Shown: in pieces, positions 1 to 54,859 of the stretch
Position numbering within the stretch: the stretch's first letter is position 1
Layout of the letters: each line of letters starts with the position of its first letter
NCBI GenBank assembly: GCA_021613375.1
Contig: CM038719.1
Span: 2,365,630 to 2,429,629, forward strand
DNA length: 64,000 nt
Direction of reading: 5' to 3'
From: Megaleporinus macrocephalus
Lineage: Eukaryota; Chordata; Actinopteri; Characiformes; Anostomidae
Position numbers and translations under genes: made by a program
Notes under the pieces: generated by a model
The model's database searches: none
What the model was told of the DNA's origin: nothing
What the model saw: the letters and a program-made list of their open reading frames with translations, nothing else

Positions 1-24
1 CTGAATAGTGGTTTCGCTCCGCAG

Positions 25-42947
<42,923 letters not shown>

Positions 42948-44099
42948 AGTCCCGGACACCCGGCCCGCCCTTCTTCTGCATCCAGCTCGTCCAGATCCCA
43001 CCCCCTCCACCAGTGGCGCGTCCAGACGACATGGCGTCCCGGCCGTCGTCCCGGGCTGGGGCGCAGCTGGTGGACAGACGGGCAGTACCGACAGATCTCC
43101 TCGCTCCTCGCGCTCCTCAGCCCCCGTTCTCCCCCTGCAGCTACGTTTGGTTTCGTGTTACTTTTAGAGGCCCGTTTAAAACCGTCACACGCTCGTATAC
43201 GCACAAAGCTAACTAGGGGTCGCGGTGGGGAGGTGTGGATCGGGGTCTCCGGACGAGGATCGCTTGATCCTTTACTCCTAAACGTAAGCTTTTTTTTTTT
43301 TTTAAATATAAATTCAAGTATTATTATTATTATTATCATTTGAATGGATATTTTTCAATTGGTTTAGTGAACAGTGAAGTACTCGGTGTGCTCATACTCC
43401 TCCGTGGCCTGTGCGTAAGGGGGCCTTACTTTTCGTTTTCGCCCCCCGTACTCGGAGCAGCCTCCTTTCGAAGGCTCGGCCCGCGTCCTCGTTCCTACAC
43501 CTGATTTTTACAGGCTGTGGACGAGAGGACTCGCGCCGCATTGGCAGCAGAACAATGATTTATCACGGTAGATTCAACCTTGGGGGTCCCCCCAAGCCAC
43601 CACCCCTGGCCCCCCTCCCTTCTTTGTGGACCAAGCAGTGCTCGGGGTGGGGTGGCGGGTGTTAATGGGATTAATTAGTTATTAATAAGTAATTAACTGA
43701 AGGCAGGCTTCACCTCTCAGCCCTATTCACTCTGCACCAATGCAGTCACTTCGTTTATACGTAGGGTAGGGTTAGGGGGCGACGCTGGCGACGTCGACGC
43801 GAGGAGGACGAAGGGCCTGCTGTGATTGGTCGGCCCTCTCAGCTCAGGCTGTCTTACTTGTATGCCAGTTGTTGTTGGTTTTTTTAGTTCATTTGTTTTT
43901 TTCTCCCTCGTTGGTTTTAATCATTTTCTTTTAGCTACTTTTTAAGGGCCCGTCAGCAGCGAGCAGTTCTTTCCCTCCTCTGAAAGGAAACCGTGTAGTA
44001 TATGTAGAGTTGCGACAGTCTTTCAGTACAAACTGACCCTCAGAAAAGCTAAAAACAGACAAAAGGACAAAAAAAAAAAAACACATGGAAAGAAATACG

Positions 44100-44207
44100 T
44101 GTAAATATTGTAGAGGTGTTTGTTTCTCGTAGAAACACACTGGTTCCAGTCTGTAAATATGTTCTTCCTTTTTCCTACTTTCCCATTGCGAGAAAAAATT
44201 GTACATA
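44100..44207 (+). promoter_or_regulatory. three Pumilio-type elements in the setd1a 3' UTR
   Basis: TGTAAATA at 44100-44107, TGTAAATA at 44152-44159 and TGTACATA at 44200-44207 each fit UGUANAUA exactly. Confidence 0.65.
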
Positions 44208-44332
44208 CTTATCATTTGGTTCTTATTTGTTTTTGTTTTTCTTTTTTTTTTTGTTTAATTTTGATGTATTATTTTAATATTATTTGCAATATTTCTCTTG
44301 TATTAATGCGTTGGACCCTTTATTAATGGTGC

Positions 44333-44338
44333 ATTAAA
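44333..44338 (+). terminator. ATTAAA polyadenylation signal
   Basis: ATTAAA in GGTGCATTAAAATATT, the second most common vertebrate signal, at the 3' end of the AT-rich UTR. Downstream GAGCTTTCGTTTTGTTCG is GT/T-rich, as expected for a downstream element. Confidence 0.65.
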
Positions 44339-44403
44339 ATATTTTTTAAAAAACTGAGCTTTCGTTTTGTTCGTCTCTCTTTATTAGAGGTGTAAGTAAT
44401 TAT

Positions 44404-44730
44404 TAGTGTTGCACCGATACAGTATCGGTATCGGCGCCGATACTGGCACTTACACACAGTATCGGTATCGGCAATAGAGGACCCATACCATGAAGCTTAT
44501 TGACTAAATGGCTGCACGTGTTTCTGCATTGTGGCAATTTTTATTTTTTCATAGCTCTGAAACTTTTTAATGTGCAGCTACTCAACCAGTAAATGTGTTC
44601 TTTTAAGGTTATCTTATTCAGTATAAGACAAACAAATACAACATATAAAAAGTGGAAAACTATAAATATCAGGATTTATAGCCATATATCGAGCATTTAA
44701 GTCAGAGTTGGTGGTATCGGTGCCTCCCTA
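44404..44730. mobile_element. hAT-like MITE with perfect 8-bp target duplication
   Basis: Ends TAGTGTTGCACCGATAC and GGTATCGGTGCCTCCCTA. Flanks GTAATTAT at 44396-44403 and 44731-44738 are identical. Confidence 0.85.
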
Positions 44731-44879
44731 GTAATTATCAGGGTCTTAAAGTGTCTAAAATTCGAAACTTTAAATTTAAGTCCTTAAAAAAGGCCAGATT
44801 TTCATCCAAGGTTTTAAATTTTATTTAGTCTAGTCTTAAATTTTTTATACCTGAGAAGCGTAGTCTAATCTGAAGTTAG

Positions 44880-45437
44880 TTGTGTTCTCTTTGTTCTATA
44901 TATACCACCTCGGTCACCAAAGCAACATCTTTGGAGTTCATTCGTCTACTTTGGAAAACATGGGACGATGTGTTTTCAGCGAGGCTCGGCTTGACAACAG
45001 TGATTTTCACAGTTGGTTGTACGCGGCCCCCAGTAATCGATATGAAGCTTGTTGCAATCTATGGTAAAAGACCATCCATACAGTTAGAGATCTTAGGTGT
45101 GAAGGCACTCCAGCCTCATGCCAAGGCGGAGAAACCCCAGCTTGTTGTGGAAAGTTCAGCCGACTCGAGCCGTCACAGAGTTTTGGGCCCCGTTCCCACC
45201 GTCTTGGTTGTCATCAGTGGCCGGACACACTACGATATCACTAGCGCTTCGGCTAACGACTGCCAAAGCTTTCACACGGGGACCGAACAAGACGGGTTAT
45301 ATGGCGAGATTTGGTTTGGTGGACTTCATCAGGAGAGAGCTGATATGTTAATGTTGAGCTGTGTTGATGTTCAACGAAAGCTTCAGTTCAACCACGTGTG
45401 TCGTGTTGGTCTTAAATTTCCCTGCGAGTGGTCTTAA
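44880..45437 (+). other. unassigned 185-codon open frame in repeat-like sequence
   Basis: Starts MCSLCSIYTTSVTKATSLEF and ends CEWS. I recognise no family. Flanking sequence repeats the motif GTCTTAAA/TTTAAG on both sides (44743-44870 and 45407-45460), suggesting it lies inside an interspersed element. Not called as a gene. Confidence 0.25.
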
Positions 45438-45689
45438 AAGATCTTACAGTCTTAAACTCTACTCACTGAAACCTGCATGAGCCCTGAATTATTGATACAC
45501 TTGAGTAGTACCTGTTACTGCTACCTGATTAATAAATATAAGACAACATTAACTCTGTCTAATCTATAACATCTAATATTTTATTTCAGTAACATCTGTT
45601 CTGTCTCGCAAGCTTGATTGATTTGCATTTACTTGTTGGATCCACTCACCCATCCAGATTATTAAATTCAGGTGTTCTAATCACTTTCA

Positions 45690-46010
45690 TGACCACAGGT
45701 GTATAAAAGCAGCTCCTAGTCCTGCAGAGCTTCTACACACATTAGTAAAGAGTGGGTCTCTCAGGAGCTCAGTGAACTCCAGCGTGGTACCGTGATTGGA
45801 CACCACCTGTGTAACAAGTCCAGTGGTGAAGTTTCCTCACTACTAAATATTCCACAGTGGACTGTCAGTGGTGTTAGAACAAAGTGGAAGTGATTGGGAA
45901 CGACAGCAACTCAGACACCAAGCGGAGACGTGTTCTCTGGGGCGACCAATCACGCTTCTCCGTCTGACAATCCAATGGATGAGTCTACAAGAGCACCAGC
46001 AGCTTAGCTT
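45690..46010 (+). pseudogene. Tc1-like transposase relic, N-terminal and middle part
   Basis: In shifting frames, the sequence reads IPQSTVSGV, typical of the second helix-turn-helix, and later WGDQSRFSV followed by a stop and QSNG, matching the WSDESRF..QSDG region of Tc1 transposases. Several stops and frame changes. Confidence 0.6.
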
Positions 46011-46174
46011 CTTCACCAGTTCTCCTGTTTCAGCGGCGTAAGTTCAGTCTCTCGTCCTGACCGCAGACTAACGGTCAGACACTTCTGCTGCTGCTTTCTG
46101 GTCAGTTTTAAACTTTTGGTACTAGATAAAAGTTTCTCGCGGATCATCGTTCGTGCCATCAGTAGCAGCTCCTT

Positions 46175-46340
46175 CAGCTTCTCAGTAACAATCAGGACCA
46201 TCAGTAACTCAGACTGTAGGAGCTGCACAGCAGAAGATCAGTGGTTCCTGAAAGAAGCAGCTCAGACAGTCAGCCATAATATGTATGTTTACTTACCAAC
46301 TTCAGAGTTTAATTTAAAAATGATTTACCTCCAACTTTTC
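46175..46340 (+). repeat. duplicated leader segment before a GTGGTG array, copy 1
   Basis: AATCAGGACCATCAGTAACT through TTTAATTTAAAAATGATTTA is repeated almost unchanged at 47555-47725. Each copy is followed by a GTGGTG-rich array. Confidence 0.9.
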
Positions 46341-46785
46341 AAGGTGATGTATCAGTGGTGGTGGTGATGGTGTAAACTGTAAACTTTACAGTGGTGGTGG
46401 TGTAAACTGCAAACATCACAGTAGTGGTGATGTTCATGGTGATGGTGTTTACAGTGGTGGTGGTGATGATAGTGTAACTGTAAACTTTACGGTGGTGGTA
46501 ATGGTGTAAACTGTAAACTTTACAGTGGTGGCGATGGTGTAAATTTTACTGTGGTGGTGGTGGTGTACACTGTAAAAATCACAGTGGTGGTGATGATAGT
46601 GTAAACTGTAAACTTTACAGTGGTGGTGGTGGTGGTGGTGGTGCAAACTGTAAACTACAGTGGTGGTGATGGTGTAAACTTTACGGTGGTGGTTGTGTAG
46701 ACTGTAAACTTTACAGTGGTGGTGGTGGTGTAGACTGTAAACTTTACAGTGGTGGTGATGTTTACAGTGGTGGTGACGGTAACTA
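46341..46785. repeat. GTGGTGGTGATGGTGTAAACTG-type irregular minisatellite
   Basis: Units of about 30-40 bp built from GTGGTGGTGATGG and TGTAAACTTTACA. Confidence 0.93.
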
Positions 46786-47554
46786 GGGGTCTCTATGTCT
46801 ACAACACTAATCTACACATTGTATTTACTATGAAACCCACCAGTGAAGCTACTCGTGTCTCCTGAGTTTATATGGATGTTGATGATGAAACAGTCATAAA
46901 TCTGAAAATAACACGTTTTCATTGGATGCTGCTCTGCTTCGCTGTGTCGTACATGGACTGAAACACATTCAAACAACTAATAATCATAAACAGCGTCTCA
47001 GACATCAGACAGTGTATTTATGATCATCTGCAGTAATAAGTTTCTGTGAGGGATCTTTCAGACGTCTGGTTCCATTCACCTCCACTGTGAGCAGTTCTGG
47101 CTCAGTTTCTCTAGAATTCCTCTAATTTAGTTGCTGTGAATGTGTTTCAGCGGGTTGTGGCTTTATGTTTACGCCGCCAGCTGTGGTAGCAGCTCCGTCT
47201 GCTCTTTGTTCTGTGAGAGGGTTTGATCATGAAGATTAATGGAGCTGCGTTTGAACTCGGAGAGAGTTTGTTCCTGTGTGCACAGCTGCGCTTCGTCCTG
47301 CGCTGCAGTCAGCGGTGGAGCCAGAGCTCTTAATTATTCATCTACTTACAAACCTCACCTCCACCCTCACACTGCAAATCACCAGACTGTGCTGGACACC
47401 AGTCCTCCAGGACCGCAGATCGCCTCCCTCGGTCCAGCAGACTCCCGCTGGCAGATGATGATGCTTAAAGAAGTTAGAGTTATCTGTGTGTGGAGTGCAG
47501 ATGTCACTGGTTGTGTGTTAATGTGTTGTCATTACAAAACTATTAAAACAGGCT
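46786..47554. other. intergenic, nothing recognised
   Basis: No coding features or tandem units seen. Confidence 0.4.
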
Positions 47555-47725
47555 GATCTCCTCAGTAACTATCAGGACCATCAGTAACTCAGACTGTAGG
47601 AGCTGCACAGCAGAAGATCAGTGGTTCCTGAAAGAAGCAGCTCAGACAGTCAGCCATAATATGTATGTTTACTTACTAACTTCAGAGTTTAATTTAAAAA
47701 TGATTTACCTCCAGCTTTTCAAGGT
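47555..47725 (+). repeat. duplicated leader segment before a GTGGTG array, copy 2
   Basis: Near-identical to 46190-46340 for about 160 bp. Confidence 0.9.
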
Positions 47726-49084
47726 GATGGTGTTTATATTGGTGGTGGTGATGTTTATATTGGTGATGATGTTTACAGTGGTGGTGATGTTTATATTGGT
47801 GATGGTGTTTACAGTGGTGGTGGTGGTGATGGTGTTTACAGTGGTGGTGATGTTTATATTGGTGATGATGGTGGTTACGGTGGTGGTGATGATGTTTATA
47901 TTGGTGGTGATCGTGTTTACAGTGGTGGTGAAGTTTATATTGGTGATGGTGTTTACAGTGGTGGTGATGTTTATATTGGTGATGGTGTTTACAGTGGTGG
48001 TGGTGGTGATGGTGTTTACAGTGGTGGTGATGTTTATATTGGTGATGATGGTGGTTACGGTGGTGGTGATGATGTTTATATTGGTGATGATGTTTACAGT
48101 GGTGGTGATGTTTATATTGGTGATGATGTTTATATTGGTGGTGATCGTGTTTACAGTGGTGGTGATGTTTATATTGGTGATGATGGTGGTTACGGTGGTG
48201 GTGATGATGTTTATATTGGTGATGATGTTTACAGTGGTGGTGATGTTGATATTGGTGATGGTGTTTACAGTGGTGGTGGTGGTGATGGTGTTTACAGTGG
48301 TGGTGATGTTTATATTGGTGATGATGGTGGTTACGGTGGTGGTGATGATGTTTATATTGGTGGTGATCGTGTTTACAGTGGTGGTGATGTTTATATTGGT
48401 GATGATGGTGGTTACGGTGGTGGTGATGATGTTTATATTGGTGGTGATCGTGTTTACAGTGGTAGTGATGTTTATATTGGTGATGGTGTTTACAGTGGTG
48501 GTGATGTTTATATTGGTGGTGATCGTGTTTACAGTGGTGGTGATGTTTATATTGGTGATGGTGTTTACAGTGGTGGTGATGTTTATATTGGTGATGGTGT
48601 TTACAGTGGTGGTGGTGATGTTTACAGTGGTGGTGATGTTTATATTGGTGATGGTGTTTACAGTGGTGGTGATGATGTTTATATTGGTGGTGATGGTGTT
48701 TACAGTGGTGGTGATGATGTTTACAGTGTTGGTGATGTTTATATTGGTGATGGTGTTTACAGAGGTGGTGATGTTTATATTGGTGGTGATGGTGTTTACA
48801 GTGGTGGTGATGATGTTTACAGTGGTGGTGATGTTTATATTGGTGATGGTGTTTACAGTGGTGGTGATGTTTATATTGGTGATGGTGTTTACAGTGGTGG
48901 TGATGTTTATATTGGTGATGGTGTTTACAGTGGTAGTGATGTTTATATTGGTGATGGTGTTTACAGTGGTGGTGATGGTGTTTACAGTGGTGGTGATGTT
49001 TATATTGGTGATGGTGTTTACAGTGGTGGTGATGTTTATATTGGTGATGGTGTTTACAGTGGTGGTGGTGATGCTCACAGTGGT
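47726..49084. repeat. 36-bp minisatellite, about 40 units
   Basis: Unit GATGGTGTTTACAGTGGTGG plus TGATGTTTATATTGGT with 12-18 bp indels in multiples of 3. Open frames of 487 (plus) and 457 (minus) codons are artefacts. Confidence 0.97.
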
Positions 49085-49870
49085 GGCTGATTTGGCAGCT
49101 CAGTTTCTACATGTGCACTGGTGAGTGGGCGCTGTGGAAGCTTCTACAGTCAGGTCCATACAGATTTGGAGCCTATCCTGAGGGCAGGAAACACCACATC
49201 CCAGGATGTAGTCATCGGTGTTTAGTCAACGTTGACTTGACTGCTAATCACCGTCAGCTATAATAATGAGTCGTGTCATCTCCACATCTGTACAGCTGTT
49301 TTTATATTTAGATCTACCAAGCATTCGTCCACCGCCCACCACAGTTGTTTTCTGTACCTGGTTGGTGTCTCTGAGCTCACCAGCGCCATCTTTCTGTTTG
49401 AGAAGGTACCAAACAGGTGAGTGTTTTATTTTTATTCATGACGTCTGAAGTAAATCAGAAGTTTAACTTCAGCTGCCCAGAAGATGATGTTCCAGATGTG
49501 TAGAGGTGTTGATCTGGTAGTTTACACCTGATTAATCCTCCGTATTGATTCTCAGGAGATCTTCTCTTGATGGTCGACTTTGAAGAACTCCAGGAGTGTG
49601 CTCAAGGGGTTTGTTTTATGACCTCCGTCATCCACCGCAGTGGTCTTCTGGACGTTTTTGGTGTCTCTGAGCTCACCAAGCTCCACCTTTCTTTCTAACA
49701 ATGTTTCCACAGGTGCACATGGATTGTCTTCACCGTCTCTCTGGTAGGTGTGCTTTGGTTTTTAAGCCTAATGCTTGCTTCCTTCAGCAACACTGAAGCT
49801 CCTCAGAGTTCATATTGAAGGTTAACAACAACAAATTCCAAATAGAAGTGGCAGCTTTGGTCTGCTCACC
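49085..49870. other. intergenic, diverged duplicated blocks
   Basis: GTGTCTCTGAGCTCACCA occurs at about 49366-49383 and 49661-49678 with similar surroundings, so two diverged copies of one repeat. No gene recognised. Confidence 0.4.
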
Positions 49871-49871
49871 T

Positions 49872-50340
49872 ACACAGTGGAGTCACATTATTATGACCAC
49901 CAGCTAATATCCAGAGTGACCACCGTGTGCAGCACAGACAGCAGCTAGACGGACTGGGAGACTCAGTAAGGTCCTGGTAGGTGGTCACAGGTATCTGGAG
50001 GTATCATGCTGACAGCAGTGCATCCCACAGCTGCTGGAGGGAGCGTGGAGGAGGATCCATAGCGCCAACACCACCATCCAGGTGGGCCCACAGATGCTCA
50101 GTTGGGTTCAAGTCTGTGGAATTAGGGGTCCAGGTTAGTACTTGGAAGTCTTGGTCAGCTCTTCCAACCAATGAGGGACATTTCTAGTCGTGTCTCTTGC
50201 TGGAAGATCCCATCCACCCCAGAGAAGACCATCAGCATGTATGGTGTACGTGATCCGCAAGGATGGATTCAGACCCAAATTGGTTGAGAGTGTCACATGG
50301 ATGAGTCCCTAGAGCAGAACGCTGGCACCGTCCAAAGTAG
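49872..50340 (-). pseudogene. Tc1-like transposase relic, C-terminal part, with terminal repeat
   Basis: The minus strand reads DLNPTEHLW, then DPPPRSLQQLWDALLSA before a stop (about 50115 down to 50010). LNPxE..W carries the third acidic residue of the Tc1 DDE site. AGTGGAGTCACATTATTATG (49878-49897) is a likely terminal repeat. The proximal part is too decayed to read. Confidence 0.7.
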
Positions 50341-50929
50341 GATCCTAACAATATAACTCAACTGTGTATAAGTGAAATACTTGTTGGGGGTCAAATCAAA
50401 GCTCTTCACTTTCATTTCCTAAAACATAAGAGAGCTTTGGTTTTCCATGAGATGAACTCTTTAAATAACCTTCTGGTCTTACAGAGACTTCAAAAACAGT
50501 GTTGGCCAGAAGTCCCCGAGATTGTCTGAACTTGAGCATGAGCTGGATCTGTATTCACAGCTCATAACCGGCTCAACACTAGTGCTGTTACTATTGCTGG
50601 AGACGGAAGGGGGGATGTGCTCTCACTGTGGGGGCTCTGACTAAGCCAGAGAGGAAGTACTTTGTCTGAAAAAAGACCACTGGGATATTTTGGGTCCCTA
50701 TAATTAAAGGACTGACTGTAAGACTGCCTTCTACTCAGCGCTGCTCAGCAGACAGCTTGCTTTGACGGGGTCTCGATTTTCTCACACACTGAAACGTCTA
50801 GACGGCCTGAACTTCTGCTTTTGTTATACAAACACAGGCAGTAGAGCGTAGTCTGCGGGGGCTTCCAGGAGAAGTGTATTCTTATTCATACATTTGGTAC
50901 AACATACAGCCTCAGTATTATTTACTCAG
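50341..50929. other. intergenic, nothing recognised
   Basis: No repeats or coding features seen. Confidence 0.4.
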
Positions 50930-51075
50930 TAAACCAATTTATTATTAAATATTAATCAGTATTAATAGAGCAAGTAGAGCTTTTACACTTTATTATTAAA
51001 TATTAATCAGTATTAATAGAGCAAGTAGAGCTTTTACACTTTATTATTAATATTAATCAGTATTAATAGAGTAAG
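50930..51075 (-). repeat. 51-bp AT-rich satellite, about 3 units, inverted
   Basis: Reverse complement of the 58.6-60.5 kb unit. Confidence 0.92.
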
Positions 51076-51931
51076 TAGATCTTTTACATACGTCAGTGTG
51101 TTTATTTAACTCTTTCCAAGCTTCTCCTAAACAACCCAGTATTATTATCAGTTCTCATCTAATACCTGCTTTGACTGCTCAGTACTTCATTAAGATAAAT
51201 CAAGATTTGCTGCTGAAGGAACTGAACACATTCATACAATGTCTGGGGCGTCCAGGAGAAATCTGGAACCTAACTTTGTTCTTCAAACTGGATCAAGATC
51301 TGATCTACTTCTCTCACAATAACATATTCATGTTACTTTGTATTGTATGTCTGATTATTTACATCTGTTCTAATCAGATCTGCTGATCTTACTGGAGAAC
51401 GTACACGTATTGAAGGTTCCTCAGACTTTTACACAGTACTGTATGTACATATTCAGCAGCTATTCCTTCATCCAGTCATTACATCTACAGTGTTCTTTAA
51501 GCACGGCCTAAAACACTGACCAGATCTTCATTTAACTCATAACAGCAGATACGGACGTCCTAATAAAACTAATAACACAATCGATTCTGTGGTGTTTCAT
51601 CCACTTGTTGATCAAAGAGATCTAACGTTAAACGTCTTTGTTGGTAAAAGTCTGTGAAGCTCTGCTTTCAGGAACTGCTGTGACCACCTTGAGCAACAGT
51701 GACTTTGTCCAAACACTTCCTGTAACTGTTGATCAGCCGGCGTTTTATCTTTGGGGAGTCTTGGCCGGTTCCTCCTCACGTAGCTGCTCCAGCTCTGCTG
51801 TGTTGGTGGGCTTTCTTCCCTGAACACCACTCCTTAGATCCTCCCTCCACGTTTCTTCTGGGTTAGGATCTGGACTTTGACTCTGCCACTCCAAAATCAA
51901 CATACTTGGACCGTCTTTGTGGACTAACTCC
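51070..51931 (-). repeat. inverted-repeat arm 1 with Tc1-like 3' region
   Basis: Reverse complement of about 63088-63960 with very few differences. A 72-codon stretch (51612-51830, minus) is identical to that at 63188-63406. Includes a Tc1-like C-terminal stretch and a terminal-repeat-like CTGTGTAAAAGTCTGAGG. Confidence 0.92.
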
Positions 51932-51959
51932 TAACCCTATGGTTGGTCTTGTTGGAGTG

Positions 51960-52395
51960 CTACTGCTGCTGGAGTGTTTAAATACCTCCTCAGAGTCACT
52001 GCTGGACTGAGAATTGTCCACCAACCAAAACTATCCAGACAGCAGTGTCCTGTGGGCGGCGTCCTGTGTCCACTGATGAAGAACTAGAGGAACACAAACT
52101 GTGCAGCAGCAGATGAGCTACTGTCTCTGACTTTACATCTACAAGGTGGACCAGCAAGTAGTATGGAGGGTCTAATAGAGTGGACAGTGAGTGGACACAG
52201 TGTTTAAACACTCCAGCAGCAGCACTGCTGTGTCTGATCTACTCAAACCAGCACCACGTCAGTGTCACTGCAGTGCTGAGAATGACCCACCTCCCTAATA
52301 GTACCTGCTCTGTGGTGGTCCTGTGAGGGTCCTGATCATTAAAGAACAGAGTAATAAAGTATACAGAGAATCAGATGAACTACAGTCTGTAAGTG
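51960..52395 (+). repeat. palindromic dispersed element, orientation 2, with shared right flank
   Basis: The interior (about 51990-52200) is the reverse complement of 39345-39545, while the right flank from 52255 matches 39640 onward in direct orientation and leads into the same 45-bp array. Confidence 0.87.
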
Positions 52396-52796
52396 TAGCT
52401 GGTCAGTGGAGCTGATACAGTGGACAGTGAGTTGAGCTCCTGTATGGTCAGTGGAGCTGATACAGTGGACAGTGAGTGGAGGTCCTGTATGGTCAGTGGA
52501 GCTGATACAGTGGACAGTGAGTGGAGCTCCTGTATGGTCAGTGGAGCTGATACAGTGGACAGTGAGTGGAGGTCCTGTATGGTCAGTGGAGCTGATACAG
52601 TAGACAGTGAGTGGAGGTCCTGTATGGTCAGTGGAGCTGATACAGTGGACAGTGAGTGGAGGTCCTGTATGGTCAGTGGAGCTGATACAGTGGACAGTGA
52701 GTGGAGGTCCTGTATGGTCAGTGGAGCTGATACAGTGGACAGTGAGTGGAGCTCCTGTATGGTCAGTGGAGCTGATACAGTGGACAGTGAGTGTTG
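52396..52796. repeat. 45-bp minisatellite, about 9 copies
   Basis: Same unit as 39791-40742. Confidence 0.97.
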
Positions 52797-54020
52797 ATAC
52801 AAGGAGGTGGATGTGATGAAGTGATGAAGCTGGTAGGTGTAGATGCACTTGGTTTTGGTTTCATCACCTGCGGTCAGAGACTGTGGTCCAGCCTGTGTGT
52901 AGTAGGTGTGAGTCAGCTTCCAGTCCTTCGTCAGTGTTGAGTTTTTTGACCACCAGTTGTATATTTTTGGCTGGTTATTTTTGGTTGGTGAGAAACCAAA
53001 TAGAAGGCAGTACCAGTTTCCTCCTCCTCTGCACTCCCCAGCCTACACCAGTGGGCGCGTCTCTAAGAAACCAGTGCTGTATTTTCATGCAAAAGTAATG
53101 AATTTTTGAAAATGAGTCAGATTTAGATTTAGTTGGAGGAGTGACTCAGAAACTATTCCATTAAATTGAGTCTTAATGGGAAGTTCTACCCGACCCTGTT
53201 CCAGCTGGAACTTCAGCAGGAGCTTTTCTGAGTCTGGAGGGATTGAACTGAACTGTGAACAGCCTGGTTTATATATGAGGGCATCCAGAGGCCTGCAGGC
53301 ACATCAGAGGGCCTTAGTTCTAGAACCACCATAAAACAATTCAATCATATACGCTACCGTGTAAGAGTCTGAGACTCCTGCTCTAATTATCTGATCAATA
53401 AGTGTATGTTCAGCAGTTAGAGCAGATGTAAATAATCCTACATACAATACAAAGTAACATGGATCAGATCTTGAGCTCCAGTTTGAAGAACAAAGTTAGG
53501 TTCCAGATTTCTCCTGGATCTCCTGTGTAGAATGGGACGTACCCAGCAGGAGTGGGTCTAGTAGTACAAGTACTAACAAAAGTATCAGGTCTAAATAACT
53601 ATGTGAGCACTGAGTAAGCAGTAAGTGCAGCATCTCTGAGGTCTGGAGGTGTCTCCTGATCACTCAGGCTGGTTTTGCTCTGAGACGCTGCTCCGTGAAC
53701 CTTGCAGTGGTGCTGCTTTCACATGCCCAGCTGAACTCATGCTCATAATTCCTTCTGAGTCAGACGTGATGTTTCTCGGCCTGCGCAGAAGAACGCTGTC
53801 GGGTGTTTTCCAGGGAAATACTGACTGTCAGTGTTGTTGCTTGGATACACGTCACATACCTTCATTAAACAATGACTTAATCATCGGTAATGTAGCCTAA
53901 TGGGATAAACCAGCTGCAGAGGGAATTCTTAGTGTGTCCAGGGTCAGAAACAGGAGATCTCAGACTCTCTTTATGGATCTTTATGATCTAAAATAAAATA
54001 TAAACATACTGAGTAACAGT
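52797..54020. other. intergenic, with a fragment of the arm repeat at about 53390-53520
   Basis: GCAGATGTAAATAATCC to AGATTTCTCCTGGA matches the 58.3 and 63.65 kb segment with an internal gap. Rest not recognised. Confidence 0.45.
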
Positions 54021-54345
54021 AACGCACCACAGGAGTGGTTAGTAGAGTATAGTGGGTTACACTGCTGCCCCCCAGACTGGGGTTTGTTTCCCCACCTGGC
54101 TAACCACCTTACACTACACCAGTAAGGGTCCTTCGGTAAGACTCCAAACACTACCTTCACCTACCTGTGTACAGGTAAACTGTAACACTACCATCACCTA
54201 CCTGTGTAGAGGTAAACTGTAACACTAGCTTCATCTACCTGTGTACAGGTAAACTGTAACACTACCTTCACCTACCTGTGTACAGGTAAACTGTAACACT
54301 AGCTTCATCTACCTGTGTACAGGTGAACTGTAATAATACCCTTAC
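54021..54345. repeat. tRNA-derived SINE-like segment and 41-bp tandem repeat
   Basis: GAGTGGTTAGTAGAGTATAG (A-box-like) is followed by GGGTTTGTTTCCCC (decayed B-box-like) 35-40 bp later. The tail has about four units of ACCTACCTGTGTACAGGTAA plus ACTGTAACACTA. Confidence 0.5.
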
Positions 54346-54354
54346 CTACCTGGG

Positions 54355-54745
54355 TGAGAAGTTGGAAAGAAGGCTGTCTGGAGGGGAAGGACATCTGGAG
54401 GAGAAGGTAGTTTTTGAGGAGAAGGTAGTTCTTGAGTAGAAGGTCGTCTGGAGTAGAAGGTAGTTCTTGAGTAGAAGGTCGTCTGGAGGAGAGGGTAGTT
54501 TTTGAGGAGAAGGTAGTTCTTGAGTAGAAGGTCGTCTAGAGAAGAAATTAGTTCTTGAGGAGAAGGTAGTTTTTGAGGAGAAGGTCATCTGTAGGAGAAG
54601 GTAGTTCTTGAGTAGAAGGACATCTGGAGGAGAAGGTAGTTCTTGAGTAGAAGGTCATCTGTAGGAGAAGGTAGTTCTTGAGTAGAAGGACATCTGGAGG
54701 AGAAGGTAGTTCTTGAGTAGAAGGTTGTCTGGAGGAGAAGGAACC
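54355..54745. repeat. 36-bp minisatellite, about 11 copies
   Basis: Unit GAGAAGGTAGTTCTTGAGTA plus GAAGGTCGTCTGGAG(G). Confidence 0.94.
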
Positions 54746-54859
54746 ACATGAGCTCAGGATTAAATCTTCATCAAGCGCATCAGTCCATAGTTACTTCCAC
54801 TAACACAGGTTAAACCTTTGCTGTGCCAAAACAGAAGCCATAGGTCAACTGTGGCCTGG

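Larger units (their letters stand above)
42948..44352 (+). other. setd1a: setd1a 3' untranslated region (end inferred)
   Basis: GC- and CpG-rich for the first 850 bp, then AT-rich with oligo-T and oligo-A runs. No other open frame of note. The end is placed just after the ATTAAA signal; cleavage position is inferred. Confidence 0.7.

Noticed and set aside
47661..49124. 487- and 457-codon frames on opposite strands, Val/Met/Phe-rich and resembling membrane protein
   Set aside because: 36-bp minisatellite with indels in multiples of three; no start context or unique sequence.
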